A DNA stretch of 64,000 nt from Devosia naphthalenivorans (lineage in GTDB: Bacteria; Pseudomonadota; Alphaproteobacteria; Rhizobiales; Devosiaceae). Where the stretch lies: the NCBI RefSeq assembly GCF_003056355.1, contig NZ_PYVW01000002.1, forward strand, positions 62,001 to 126,000, given 5' to 3'. Positions within the stretch are counted from its first letter, which is position 1. The number at the start of each line of letters is the position of its first letter. Under the pieces are notes generated by a model. It was not told the DNA's origin, ran no database searches, and saw nothing but the letters and a program-made list of their open reading frames with translations. Positions 45,685 through 54,691 of this stretch are shown in pieces. The translations under genes were made by a program, and so were the position numbers.

Positions 45685-45815
45685 CTCGCCCTCCTTTCAG
45701 GATGAATCCTCGCAGCGGGTGACAGCTTTGTCCAAGTAATTGTTTTGCAAGATGGCAGCAATAAAACTGCGCAGTAGCGAACCCTTCCTCGCTTATGCTG
45801 GAAGCGCGATGATCT

Positions 45816-46358
45816 TTACTGGTCGTCGTGGACATCGGGGTAAATGACCTTGTCTCCCTCGATCTTGGCGCCGCGGGTGAGAGATGCACTCGTGACCTGT
45901 TCCTCTCCCATGATGTGAAAGACCGTCTCGCCCTTCGCCAGCAGGTAGTCAGCGATGATCCGGCGGTGGCAGCGCCACCAGACCGCCTCGGCACACATGA
46001 TCGCCGGCCGGCCCGTCTCGGCCAGATCGATCAATTGCTGCAGCCCGGCGCGGAACTCGGGTGTTTGGGAATAGTCCGCATAGTTCTGGAAACTCTGGTT
46101 CCGCCAGAACCTGCCTTCGGCGTGCGGGAATTGACGCTGCTTGCCACGAAGCCCTCCCAGGCCGGCAATGTGGCAGTAGGCGATCTGATATTCCTGCAGG
46201 GTTGTGCCCAGCACGTCCAGATTGAACTGCGGGTTGGTTCTGGATCGTGGAACCGTGCGCACATCCACGAGGTATTTAATCTCGGAATGCTGCAGCAGGC
46301 TTACGAATTCCTCGATGGAGCGTGTGGAGTGCCCGATGGTGAAGAACGGATAGGTCAA
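45816..46358 (-). CDS. DUF488-family protein
   Basis: The 180-residue protein has the DUF488 hallmarks FTIGHSTRSIEEFVSLL, DVRTVPRSRTNPQFN and the Cys-containing LCAEAVWWRCHRRIIADYL, here MCAEAVWWRCHRR. The domain resembles a diverged nucleotide- or nucleic-acid-related hydrolase, but its activity is unknown. I place the start at TTG 46358, with GGGAG about 10 bp upstream, which gives the usual N-terminus and length. An ATG at 46487 would extend the frame 43 codons and overlap the ATPase gene by 38 bp; it is less likely. Confidence 0.75.
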   Translation of the reverse strand: MTYPFFTIGHSTRSIEEFVSLLQHSEIKYLVDVRTVPRSRTNPQFNLDVLGTTLQEYQIAYCHIAGLGGLRGKQRQFPHAEGRFWRNQSFQNYADYSQTPEFRAGLQQLIDLAETGRPAIMCAEAVWWRCHRRIIADYLLAKGETVFHIMGEEQVTSASLTRGAKIEGDKVIYPDVHDDQ

Positions 46359-46449
46359 CGGTGTGAGGCTCCCAAGGCAGTTTCCTTCCGACGCCCATGC
46401 GCCCTCAACTGCAACATGTTTCGCCTGGGATAAGGTTCCAATGGGCGCG

Positions 46450-48627
46450 TCATCGGTCAGGGAAAACCGACATCCCCTTCCAGCCAAGAAGCCGCATTGC
46501 GTTGGCCGTCACGAGAACCGTGGCGCCGGTATCGGCCAGGATCGCTGGCCAAAGCCCGGTGATCCCAAGGATGGTGGTCACCAGAAAAACTGCCTTGAGT
46601 CCCAGGGACAAGGTGATGTTCTGGCCGATATTGGCCATGGTCGCGCGCGACAGAAGCATCATGTTGGCGATATCGATAACGCGCCCATGCAGGATGGCCG
46701 CGTCGGCCGTTTCCAGGGCGACATCTGTGCCGCCGCCCATGGCGATGCCGATATCGGCCGCGGCAAGGGCAGGGGCGTCGTTGATCCCGTCGCCCACTTT
46801 GGCGACGATGGCGCCGGCCGCCTGAAGCTCACGAACGATACGCTGCTTGTCTTCGGGCAGCAGGCCGGCGCGGACGGTCATGCCAAGAGAAGATCCGATG
46901 GCACGAGCGGTGCGCTCGTTGTCGCCCGTCAACATCACCGTTTCGACGCCGGCATCCCTTAGCGCCGAAAGGCCCGCATGGGCGTCGGGTCGCGGCTCAT
47001 CACGGATCGCGAAGATGCCCACGATTTTATCGTTGGCCAGAAGGACTGAAACGGTCTTTCCCTCATCGTTGAAGCCATCGATCCGCGCCTGCAATTGGGC
47101 TGGAATGTCGCCCAGCTCGGCAGCGGCCCTCGCGGAAGCAAGCAGCAGACGATCGCCGCCGACGGTCCCGGTCACGCCCTTTCCTCCGATAGCCTTGGCG
47201 TCCATCGCCGGCGGTACCGGAACGTTCATCGCCTTGGCTTTGGCCAGGATCGCCAGGGCCAAGGGGTGGCTCGAACCGGTTTCGATGGCTGCCGCCATGG
47301 ACAGGAGCTTGGCTTCCGCGATACCGATCGCCACGACATCGGTGACCTGCGGCTTGCCTTGGGTCAGGGTTCCGGTCTTGTCAAACGCCACCATGGTGAT
47401 CTTGCCGAGACCTTCGAGGATGGCGCCGCCCTTCAGCAGCAGGCCGCGCCGCGCCCCGGCCGACAAGGCAGCGGCAATTGCCGCAGGCGTCGAAATCACC
47501 AATGCGCACGGGCAGCCGATCAGGAGGATCGCCAATCCCTTGTAGATCCACTCGCCCCAGGATTGGCCCAGCAGCAGTGGCGGCAGACTGGCAACCAGGG
47601 CTCCCACCACCAGCACTGCGGGCGTGTAAAACCGGGAGAACCGATCGATGAAGCGTTCGGTGGGTGCCTTGCTCTCCTGCGCTTCCTCGACGAGACGGAT
47701 AACCCTCGCGATGGTGTTATCGCTCGCCTGGGCGGTGACACGGATCTTGAGGACATTGTCGGTGTTGATGGTGCCGGCAAAGACCCCGTCGCCCGGCTGC
47801 GTGCTCTTGGGCATGCTTTCCCCCGTCACCGGCGATTGGTCGACGGCGCTGCTGCCCTCAATGACGGTGCCATCGGCGGGAATCCGGTCGCCGGGGCGGA
47901 CCATGACCAGTGCGCCGATGGCCAGGCTGGCAGCAGGCACTTCGCGAACCTGGTCGCCTTCGATGAGTTGGGCGGTCTTGGGAACCAGGTCGGCAAGGCC
48001 CTTGATGCTGGATCGGGCCCGGCCGGCAGCCACGCCCTCGAGCAGTTCGCCCACCAGGAACAGCAACACCACGGTGGCGGCTTCCTCGGTAGCACCTATG
48101 ATGACGGCGCCGATCGCGGCAATGCTCATCAGGGTTTCGATGGAGAAGGGTGACCCCGCCATTGCCCCTGCGATGGCTCGCCGCCCGATCGGGACAAGCC
48201 CCACCAGCAGGGCGAGCAGGAACGCCCAATGACCGATTTCCGGCGCGAGCCTCCCTACCAGATAGGCGGCCAGAAGCGCCGCCCCGCATGCCAGGGCCAG
48301 CAAGGCCTTCCGGGTTTTCGACCAGGGGCCGTCTATATTGAACTCGGGGTCGCCGTGAAGGTGCGGCCCGGCGGATGGCTCCGATGTGTCCTGCGGTTGG
48401 GCCGGACGAATGGGCTTGGTCGGGTACCCGAGATTGCTGATTTGAGCGGCGATGGCACGCAGGTCGGCCTTTGCCTCATGCCTCACCGACATCGTGCCTG
48501 CCATGACGGAGACGGAAACGTCTTCGACACCAGCCACGCGGCGGGCAGCAGTGTCCACTTTTGCAGCGCAACTGGCACAATCCATGCCCTGCACACTGAA
48601 GCGTGTCGTTTCAATTCCGGCCGTCAT
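46450..48627 (-). CDS. zntA: Heavy-metal P1B-type ATPase (Zn2+/Cd2+/Pb2+ exporter, ZntA-like)
   Basis: The 725-residue pump has an N-terminal heavy-metal-associated domain with Cys17 and Cys20 (MDCASC). Eight membrane helices follow, with the CPC motif (IGCPCALVISTP), the phosphorylation site DKTGTLTQG, the P1B-specific SHPLA and the hinge GDGINDAPAL. The CPC motif and a MerR/CadR-like regulator alongside favour zinc, cadmium or lead over copper. The ATG at 48627 has AAGGAG 8 bp upstream. The gene is divergent from the regulator and shares a 67-bp control region. Confidence 0.9.
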   Translation of the reverse strand: MTAGIETTRFSVQGMDCASCAAKVDTAARRVAGVEDVSVSVMAGTMSVRHEAKADLRAIAAQISNLGYPTKPIRPAQPQDTSEPSAGPHLHGDPEFNIDGPWSKTRKALLALACGAALLAAYLVGRLAPEIGHWAFLLALLVGLVPIGRRAIAGAMAGSPFSIETLMSIAAIGAVIIGATEEAATVVLLFLVGELLEGVAAGRARSSIKGLADLVPKTAQLIEGDQVREVPAASLAIGALVMVRPGDRIPADGTVIEGSSAVDQSPVTGESMPKSTQPGDGVFAGTINTDNVLKIRVTAQASDNTIARVIRLVEEAQESKAPTERFIDRFSRFYTPAVLVVGALVASLPPLLLGQSWGEWIYKGLAILLIGCPCALVISTPAAIAAALSAGARRGLLLKGGAILEGLGKITMVAFDKTGTLTQGKPQVTDVVAIGIAEAKLLSMAAAIETGSSHPLALAILAKAKAMNVPVPPAMDAKAIGGKGVTGTVGGDRLLLASARAAAELGDIPAQLQARIDGFNDEGKTVSVLLANDKIVGIFAIRDEPRPDAHAGLSALRDAGVETVMLTGDNERTARAIGSSLGMTVRAGLLPEDKQRIVRELQAAGAIVAKVGDGINDAPALAAADIGIAMGGGTDVALETADAAILHGRVIDIANMMLLSRATMANIGQNITLSLGLKAVFLVTTILGITGLWPAILADTGATVLVTANAMRLLGWKGMSVFPDR

Positions 48628-48656
48628 GGCACCAACTCCTTGCATTCTGCATTTGG

Positions 48657-48687
48657 TGCCTACATCCTCCAGTGACTATAGGAGCAA
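48657..48687 (-). promoter_or_regulatory. MerR-type metal-responsive promoter of zntA
   Basis: On the minus strand, TTGCTC (-35, 48687-48682) and TAGGCA (-10, 48662-48657) are separated by 19 bp, the long spacer of MerR-controlled promoters. The spacer holds an imperfect dyad, CTATAGTCACTGGAGG, close to the known PbrR/CadR operator pattern. Confidence 0.7.
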
Positions 48688-48694
48688 GAGGAAA

Positions 48695-49126
48695 ATGCAG
48701 CACGCAATCGCTATCGGCAAGGTTTCGGCAGCAACCGGGGTGAAGGTGCCCACGATCCGCTATTACGAGCAGATCGGGCTGCTGCCGCCACCGCCTCGCA
48801 CGGAAGGCAACCGTCGGACCTATGACCGGAAGGATGCCGAGAGGCTGACCTTTATTCGCCACTCGCGCGAGCTGGGTTTCGAGATCGACCAGATTCGCAC
48901 CTTGCTTTCACTGCAGGACCGTCCCGACCAATCGTGCGGCGAAGCGGACGTTATTGCCAAGGCGCGGCTGGCCGAGGTCAAGGAAAAGATCGCGAGCCTT
49001 CTGGCGCTTGAAGCGGAACTTGAGCGCATGGTCGAGGGCTGTTCCCATGGCAGGGTCGAAACCTGCCAGGTGATCGAGATCCTGGCCGACCACGGCAAGT
49101 GCCGGCACCACCAGCACGAGCAATAG
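48695..49126 (+). CDS. MerR-family heavy-metal regulator (CadR/PbrR-like)
   Basis: The 143-residue regulator has the MerR helix-turn-helix (IGKVSAATGVKVPTIRYYEQIGLL) and a dimerisation helix. Its metal-binding cysteines are Cys81 (QSCGEAD), Cys116 (EGCSHG) and Cys124 (ETCQVIE); a His/Cys tail (GKCRHHQHEQ) adds further ligands. This matches the Cd/Pb/Zn branch. It binds the spacer between the -35 and -10 of the divergent zntA gene and twists it open when metal is present. The ATG has AAGAGGAAA upstream. Confidence 0.88.
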   Translation: MQHAIAIGKVSAATGVKVPTIRYYEQIGLLPPPPRTEGNRRTYDRKDAERLTFIRHSRELGFEIDQIRTLLSLQDRPDQSCGEADVIAKARLAEVKEKIASLLALEAELERMVEGCSHGRVETCQVIEILADHGKCRHHQHEQ

Positions 49127-49533
49127 TCGATCCAGGTGGTGGCCCCTCCACGATCACGAATGTCACGCAGGGCTGCTCATGTCAGTGGGCTCCTGGTCGT
49201 TGGGGTCGGGATTGTTCTGGGCAGCAGGCAGAACGCGTAGTGCCTGCTGGCCCGGTCCCGGCCCAAAGCGACTTTTACCGATCCTACGCCAGGGGCTCGG
49301 CGGCCTGACCCTGCGGTGACGAGAAGCAAGATCTTCAGCGGATATCTGCTGGTCTATGCACAGTTGGCTTTGTTGTAGTCCGGCGCACGATATCAGGCTA
49401 TTCAACGGAGCTTAGACCCATCTCTTTTGCTCGAGCGCGCGGTAGCGAGCATCGAGCCCAATAAGTGACTAGCTCTACTGACAGGCAGCCGCCCGGCTGA
49501 CCGGTCGGCGATCCATGTGGGAAACGGGAGACC
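49127..49533. other. Intergenic region without recognisable gene
   Basis: These 407 bp contain only short open frames with no family similarity and no long inverted repeats. Small hairpins such as CAGCCG-CC-CGGCTG occur near 49490. The promoter of the ABC exporter operon should lie in the last 100 bp. A degraded mobile element was considered, but no ends or transposase motif could be found. Confidence 0.5.
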
Positions 49534-50525
49534 ATGGAAAGCATCATTTCTGTACGTGAGGTCTTCAAAACATTCCGTCAGCCGAAGCGTTTCCCGGGCC
49601 CCGGGGGAGCCGTGCGCAGCATTTTCAGCCGGGATTTCACGGAGGTTCGTGCTGTCTCCGGGATCAGTTTCGATATCGCTGCGGGCGAGGCGGTGGGCTA
49701 TCTCGGCCCGAATGGCGCCGGCAAATCCACCATGATCAAGATGATGACGGGGATCCTTGTTCCAACGTCTGGCACGCTGACGGTTCTTGGTCGTACACCC
49801 CATCAAGAGCGGATGATCAATGCAGGCGAAATCGGCGTCGTCTTCGGCCAGCGTAGCCAGCTTTGGTGGGACCTGCCGGTAAGCGATAGCTTCTCGCTGC
49901 ACAGGCGCATCTACGACATCCCCGATGCGCGATACGCCGAAAACCTGTCCTATCTCAGCGCGATGCTGGCCATGAACAGCTATCTCGATCGCCCTGTTCG
50001 TCAGTTGAGCCTGGGGCAGCGCATGCGCGCGGAAATCGCCATGGCCCTCCTGCACGATCCGAAGGTCTTGTTTCTGGACGAACCCACCATAGGGCTCGAC
50101 GTGGTGGCAAGGACGCGGTGCGCAAATTTCTTTCGGAGGTAAACCGCGAACGCGGCACGACCATTGTGCTCACAACACACGATCTGCAAGATATCGAAGA
50201 AATATGTCCGCGCCTGATCATGGTCGACGACGGCAAGCTGCTGTTCGATGGTGAGCTTCCAAGGCTACGAGAATCCCTTGGTTCACGTCGGCGATTGACG
50301 CTTGAATTTGCTTCCGACCCCGGCGCGGTGGCCCTGAGCACGGCCCGGCTGGTTCACGATGAAGGTGCGCTCAAGCACTTCCTGCTCGATCGGGAGGATA
50401 CCTCCATTCTGGACGTTCTGACCGAACTTGGTTCAGGCTATGACCTCAAGGATGTCGCGCTGCACGAGCCGGCCATCGAAGAAGTCATTCGCACCTTCTA
50501 CCAACAAAAGCCGGTGCTGGTGTGA
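49534..50525 (+). pseudogene. ABC-2 exporter ATP-binding protein, split by a one-base deletion
   Basis: The first frame (49534-50142) encodes the N-terminal 197 residues of a CcmA/DrrA-like ATPase: Walker A GPNGAGKST, signature LSLGQRMR, Walker B VLFLDEPTIGLD. The rest (switch His in TTHDLQDIEE and the C-terminal domain) continues in another frame from about 50110 to 50525. Reading GCAAGGAC at 50107-50114 as GCAAAGGAC restores VVAKDAVRKFL and a single protein of about 330 residues. The loss of one A in a short A run may be a sequencing error or a true mutation. Both permease genes downstream are intact. Confidence 0.8.
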
Positions 50526-51319
50526 GAGCGCTGGCCTACACAGCCTTTGCAGCCAACGCGTTTCAGGCGCGCCTTGCGTATCGCAATCAGGTTTGGGCCG
50601 GTGCGTTCGGTGACCTCGTCTTCATGTTCGCCCGGATCGCAATCTGGATTTCGGTGTATACCGGGGCGAGCAGTCATGGCGGCGTCACGCTGCCGGAGAT
50701 GATCACCTACGCGCTACTCGCCGGGCCGGTGCTCTACTGGGATTATTCCAGGCTTCTGAACGATGTGGATACCGTCGTGCGCACCGGCGACATCGCCGTG
50801 TACCTGCTCAAGCCCCTGCATTTTCCAGTTTACCTGCTGGCTAATCATTTCGGTAATTTCGCGTTTGAATTTCTCGCCATGACCGTTCCGGTGGCTTTGG
50901 TCGTCGGGCTCACGTTCGGCCTTTTGCCGCCGGCCGATCTATTTTATGCCTTGGCCTTTGTTGCGTATTGGGGCCTGTCTTTCATGATGCTTTTTGTGTT
51001 GGCGACCCTGCTCGGACTTGCCGCTTTTTGGCTCATGACGGCGCAGTCGCTGGACTGGTTCTTTAACAGCATCATGACGCTGCTCTCAGGCGGCCTGTTG
51101 CCGCTATGGTTCTTTCCAGATTGGCTGGCAGCGATTGCCGGCCATCTGCCTTTTGCCTGGGTGTCCTATTATCCTGCGGCCGTGTATTTGGGGAAACTGG
51201 ATGTCATCCAGACGCTGATCTACTTTGGGATAGGATTGGCCTGGCTCTCAGTGCTCCTCGGTGCTCTCGTTTGGCTGTGGTCTGCAGCACGCCACCGCCT
51301 CGTCGTTCAGGGCGGGTGA
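50522..51319 (+). CDS. ABC-2-type exporter permease, first subunit
   Basis: The 265-residue integral membrane protein has about six helices, with the DUF990/ABC-2 features FGDLVFMFARIAIWISVYTG and a loop DTVVRTGDIAVYLLKPLHFP. It forms a heterodimeric exporter with the next gene. Start is GTG, overlapping the ATPase stop (GTGA). ATPases and permeases of this group have been linked to export of cationic or amphipathic compounds, but the substrate here is unknown. Confidence 0.82.
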   Translation: MRALAYTAFAANAFQARLAYRNQVWAGAFGDLVFMFARIAIWISVYTGASSHGGVTLPEMITYALLAGPVLYWDYSRLLNDVDTVVRTGDIAVYLLKPLHFPVYLLANHFGNFAFEFLAMTVPVALVVGLTFGLLPPADLFYALAFVAYWGLSFMMLFVLATLLGLAAFWLMTAQSLDWFFNSIMTLLSGGLLPLWFFPDWLAAIAGHLPFAWVSYYPAAVYLGKLDVIQTLIYFGIGLAWLSVLLGALVWLWSAARHRLVVQGG

Positions 51320-51322
51320 CCA

Positions 51323-52123
51323 ATGACCCGAGAACTCACCATCATTCCCGAACTGGTCCGTATGTTCGTGAAGACCAAAGCCGAGTACCCCGGCGCCATG
51401 ATCCTGGGCTGGGTGTCGCAGTTTGCCTCCTACGGGGCCATGTACACTGCCATTGCTCTGATCATCGCCCGCTTTGGAACGCTGGGTGGCTGGACCTGGT
51501 CGGAGATGGCGCTCCTCCTGAGCTTTCACCTGCTCAGCTATTCGCTCGGCGCCGCCTTCAGCTTCACGCAATTCCGCGACCTCGAAGAGCTCGTTCGGAT
51601 GGGCCGTATGGATGCGATCCTGGTGAAACCCATCGGTCCCTGGGTCTACATGGTCTTCTCGGGCCTCAATATCGGTTATGCCGGACATGTTGTTTTGGCG
51701 GTAGGCCTGATGGCATGGGCACTCACGCAGGTGCAAATCGACTGGACGCCGTGGATGGTGCTTTATCTGTTGGCGACGCTTATCGGTGCAGCGATGATTG
51801 TCTGTGCCATCATGACTATGATCGGTGCCACCGCACTGGTATGGGTTCGCTCACGTCACCTCTATTCGATTTTCTTTGGCTTCTGGGAACTCGCCCGTTA
51901 CCCCCTCAACATCTTCCCTGGCGTGCTGCAGATCCTGCTGCTCACCTTGGCCCCGTTGGGCTTCATGAGCTATGTCCCGGTCGCCGTGGCATTGAACAAG
52001 GAAGTGGTGCTGCTGGGTGGTTGGGCAGCTTCTGCCTCACTCATAGCCGGCCCCGTCGCCGTTCTTCTGGCGATGATGCACTGGCGGTTCTGCCTACGGA
52101 ACTATCAGGGAGCCGGTGGCTAG
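51323..52123 (+). CDS. ABC-2-type exporter permease, second subunit
   Basis: The 266-residue membrane protein has six predicted helices and the DUF990-type features FTQFRDLEELVRMGRMDAILVKPIGPW and ELARYPLNIFPGVLQILL. The conserved motif of both subunits places a charged loop before a ...KP... turn, marking them as paralogues. It starts 3 bp after the first permease stop. The gene ends the operon. Confidence 0.82.
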   Translation: MTRELTIIPELVRMFVKTKAEYPGAMILGWVSQFASYGAMYTAIALIIARFGTLGGWTWSEMALLLSFHLLSYSLGAAFSFTQFRDLEELVRMGRMDAILVKPIGPWVYMVFSGLNIGYAGHVVLAVGLMAWALTQVQIDWTPWMVLYLLATLIGAAMIVCAIMTMIGATALVWVRSRHLYSIFFGFWELARYPLNIFPGVLQILLLTLAPLGFMSYVPVAVALNKEVVLLGGWAASASLIAGPVAVLLAMMHWRFCLRNYQGAGG

Positions 52124-52164
52124 GCACCCACAACGCTATCCGCGCGGCGGAGACATGATCAGGT

Positions 52165-52389
52165 TCATACCCCGCCAGTGGCACGGCCCCGACGCCAACG
52201 GGTCACATAAGGAAGACCGAACAGATATAGCCCGGTGACTGCCAGCAGGGCGAGCGGAAGCAATGGCAGATAGGACACCCAGACAATGGGAGTCGGCTGC
52301 GCCAGTGCGATGAACGTGGCGATCACTGTGAGGGTGAAGACGATAGACATCCAACGATGGAACAGGCGGATAAATGCATTCAGGTTCAA
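52165..52389 (-). CDS. Small two-helix membrane protein
   Basis: The 74-residue protein has two hydrophobic helices, WMSIVFTLTVIATFIALA and WVSYLPLLPLALLAVTGLYLF, with basic ends (TRWRRGRA). Similar short proteins occur next to ArsR-SRPBCC pairs in many proteobacteria. It lies 31 bp after the SRPBCC gene on the same strand and is probably the third gene of that operon. Function unknown. Confidence 0.65.
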   Translation of the reverse strand: MNLNAFIRLFHRWMSIVFTLTVIATFIALAQPTPIVWVSYLPLLPLALLAVTGLYLFGLPYVTRWRRGRATGGV

Positions 52390-52420
52390 CTGACCCTCCT
52401 ATGATGTTGCCAATGAGAGC

Positions 52421-52834
52421 TCAGTCGAGCTTTGCCACAACGGCTTCCAATTTGGAGAAGAAGGCTTTCCAGCCCACTTGAGCGCCGCGATAGGCCTGTT
52501 CCTGATCGGGACGGAAACCCACCTGTTCCATACGCAGATTTGTGCCTGAATTGGTCGGTGTGAGCGTCCAGGTCACCGTGCTTTCCAGGCCCAAAGCGTT
52601 CCAAGTATAGGAGAGTTGCCGATGGGGCTCGACTTCGACGACCATGCAATCGACGGCGCCCCAATCTGCCGTCAACTGGAACTCATGGCCCGCAACTGGC
52701 TTGAAATCGCTCTTCATCAGCCATTCTTCAATAAGCTGCGGTTGGGTCAACGCGCGCCAGAGTTTTTCCGGCGGGAAGGCGATTTCGCGTTCGATGATGA
52801 CCGAGCGTAGCTGCGTCGCGCTATTGGTAGTCAT
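52421..52834 (-). CDS. SRPBCC/AHSA1-family protein
   Basis: The 137-residue protein is an AHSA1-like START/Bet v 1-fold domain. It has the typical IEREIAFPPEKLWRALTQPQLIEEWLM opening, the TYTWN-like strand (LSYTWNALG) and a helix GWKAFFSKLEAVV at the end, which encloses a hydrophobic cavity. Such proteins bind small hydrophobic ligands and are very often encoded behind an ArsR repressor. The ATG overlaps the arsR stop (ATGA). Ligand unknown. Confidence 0.85.
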   Translation of the reverse strand: MTTNSATQLRSVIIEREIAFPPEKLWRALTQPQLIEEWLMKSDFKPVAGHEFQLTADWGAVDCMVVEVEPHRQLSYTWNALGLESTVTWTLTPTNSGTNLRMEQVGFRPDQEQAYRGAQVGWKAFFSKLEAVVAKLD

Positions 52835-53154
52835 TGGTCCATCCTTTTGAGCAGACTTTCGAGATCGTCGAACCGGCTTTCCCAGAAGCCAGTCATTTGG
52901 CGGGTCCAGTCCATGAGCGGGGTCAGGGCAACGAGTTTGGCACTGTAGTGGGTTTGGCGGCCCTCGCGGCGGTCCTGCACCAGACCAGACTGTTTGAGAA
53001 TGCCGAGATGTTTGGACACGACAGGCTGCGAGACACCGGCCTTTGCAGTCAAGTCGCCCACAGTCTTCTCGCCCTCCCGGCAAAGCCGTTCGAAGAGAGC
53101 GCGCCGGGTGGGATCGGCAAGCGAGCGAAAAAGCGCGTCCTGTGCAGTCGACAT
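52831..53154 (-). CDS. ArsR-family winged-helix repressor
   Basis: The 107-residue protein has the ArsR fold: ALFRSLADPTRRALFERL, recognition helix VSQPVVSKHLGILKQSGLV and wing DRREGRQTHYS. No Cys metal-binding pair is present in the recognition helix, so arsenic sensing is unlikely and this belongs to the SRPBCC-linked subgroup. It should repress its own operon through the two palindromes upstream. Confidence 0.88.
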   Translation of the reverse strand: MSTAQDALFRSLADPTRRALFERLCREGEKTVGDLTAKAGVSQPVVSKHLGILKQSGLVQDRREGRQTHYSAKLVALTPLMDWTRQMTGFWESRFDDLESLLKRMDQ

Positions 53155-53163
53155 GGTAAATCC

Positions 53164-53210
53164 ATAGCTGGTTGGCTATAGAACAACCCATAGCTATATA
53201 GCTATGGGTT
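53164..53210. promoter_or_regulatory. Two ArsR operators, ATAGC-N6-GCTAT
   Basis: Site 1 (53190-53205) is ATAGC-TATATA-GCTAT at the core of a perfect 26-bp palindrome (53185-53210). Site 2 (53164-53179) is ATAGC-TGGTTG-GCTAT. The centres are 26 bp apart, and site 2 lies 10 bp before the ArsR start. Equal half-sites and spacing point to a repressor dimer binding twice. Confidence 0.82.
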
Positions 53211-53280
53211 CGTCAAGGGCGTCCTTACTCTGGCAGAGCGCGTTGCCGATAATACCGGTCGGCAACGCCGTTCGTCAGAT

Positions 53281-54657
53281 CTACGGTTGCCCAAGCACTT
53301 CGCTCACGGCAGCAGTAAATGCGGCGATGATGATGTCTGCCTCTGACTGGCTGAGACACAAGGGCGGGGCGAAGCCGATGATGTCGCCCTGCGGCATGGC
53401 GCGGGCGATGACGCCACGGGCCAATAGGGCCGCGGCCAGCCTCGGACCGACCTTTTCGGAGGGATCGAAGAAGGTGCGGCTGTCCTTATCCTTGACGAAT
53501 TCGACGGCGCAGAGCAGGCCCTCGCCGCGCACGTCGCCGACATTGGGATGGGCCGAGAGGGCGTCAAGCATGGCGGCGTTGAAATAGCCGCCGACAGTGC
53601 CGGCGTTCTCGACCAGGCCCAGGGAATCCACCAGCAACAGATTGGCGACCCCGGCCGCGGCACTGATCGGATGCGACGAATAGGTCCAGCCGTGCCCGAT
53701 CGAGCCATTCTCGTCGGTGCCGCGGACCAGCACGTCCCACATGCGCTTGGAGAAGATCGAGCCCGAAAGCGGTGCATAGGCCGATGTCAGCCCCTTGGCG
53801 ATGGTGATGATATCGGCTTCGAGGCCGTACTTGTCCGAGCCGAACATGACCCCAAGACGCCCGAATGCGGTGACCACCTCATCGACGATGAGCAGGATAT
53901 CGTGCTTTTTGAGGACGGCCTGGATGGCAGGCCAGTAGCCCTGCGGCGGCGGCACCAGGCCCCCGGTGCCCAGCACCGGCTCGCCGATGAAGGCCGCAAT
54001 GGTATCGGCGCCCTCGCGCTCGATCATGGCTTCGAGTTCGGCCACGCAATGGGCCACGAAATCGGCTTCGCTCATGTCCAGCCGGGGGCGGCGGAAGTAA
54101 TAGGGCGCCTCGGTGTGCAGGATTGGCGAGAGCGGCAGGTCGAATTTCTTGTGGAAGGCCTCGAGGCCGGTCAGTGAACCCGTCATCAGGCCGGAGCCGT
54201 GATAGCCGCGCCAGCGCGAGATGATCTTCTTCTTTTCGGGCCGCCCCAGGATGTTGTTGTAGTACCAGACCATCTTGATGTTGGTCTCGTTGGCGTCCGA
54301 ACCGCCCAGGCCGAAATAGACCTTGGACATGTTCTTGGGCGCCCGCTCCAGGATCATCTGGGCGAGTGTGATCGAGGCCTCGGTACCGTGGCCGACATAG
54401 GCGTGATAATACGCCAGTTGGCGGGCCTGTTCGGCAATGGCGTCGGCGATTTCGGTGCGGCCATAGCCGACATTGACGCAGTAAAGGCCCGCAAAGGCGT
54501 CGAGCAGGCGATTGCCGTCGCGATCCTCGATATAGACGCCCGAGCCGCCGGTGATGATACGGCTGGGACTTTCGCCCCGCGCATGCTGGCCCAGATGGGT
54601 CGAGGGATGAAAGAAGTTGTCGCGGTCCCAGCGGTCGAGTTGGTCGTTGGTCAGCAT
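53281..54657 (-). CDS. Class III aminotransferase, probable diaminobutyrate transaminase of ectoine catabolism (DoeD-like)
   Basis: The 458-residue PLP enzyme carries the omega-aminotransferase features [34 protein letters not shown] and the PLP Lys in [16 protein letters not shown]. In ectoine breakdown this step turns L-2,4-diaminobutyrate to aspartate-semialdehyde. The gene sits next to a semialdehyde dehydrogenase and the ehu/eut genes, which favours that role; putrescine or GABA would be alternatives. The ATG at 54657 has AAGGAA upstream; a longer frame lacks support. Confidence 0.8.
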   Translation of the reverse strand: MLTNDQLDRWDRDNFFHPSTHLGQHARGESPSRIITGGSGVYIEDRDGNRLLDAFAGLYCVNVGYGRTEIADAIAEQARQLAYYHAYVGHGTEASITLAQMILERAPKNMSKVYFGLGGSDANETNIKMVWYYNNILGRPEKKKIISRWRGYHGSGLMTGSLTGLEAFHKKFDLPLSPILHTEAPYYFRRPRLDMSEADFVAHCVAELEAMIEREGADTIAAFIGEPVLGTGGLVPPPQGYWPAIQAVLKKHDILLIVDEVVTAFGRLGVMFGSDKYGLEADIITIAKGLTSAYAPLSGSIFSKRMWDVLVRGTDENGSIGHGWTYSSHPISAAAGVANLLLVDSLGLVENAGTVGGYFNAAMLDALSAHPNVGDVRGEGLLCAVEFVKDKDSRTFFDPSEKVGPRLAAALLARGVIARAMPQGDIIGFAPPLCLSQSEADIIIAAFTAAVSEVLGQP

Positions 54658-54691
54658 TTTCTTGTGTTCCTTCCGTGAGATACGCGAGCGA

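Noticed and set aside
49127..49533. Remnant of an insertion sequence
   Set aside because: Bases near 49365 loosely resemble insertion-sequence ends, but no inverted repeat pair, target duplication or transposase motif was found.
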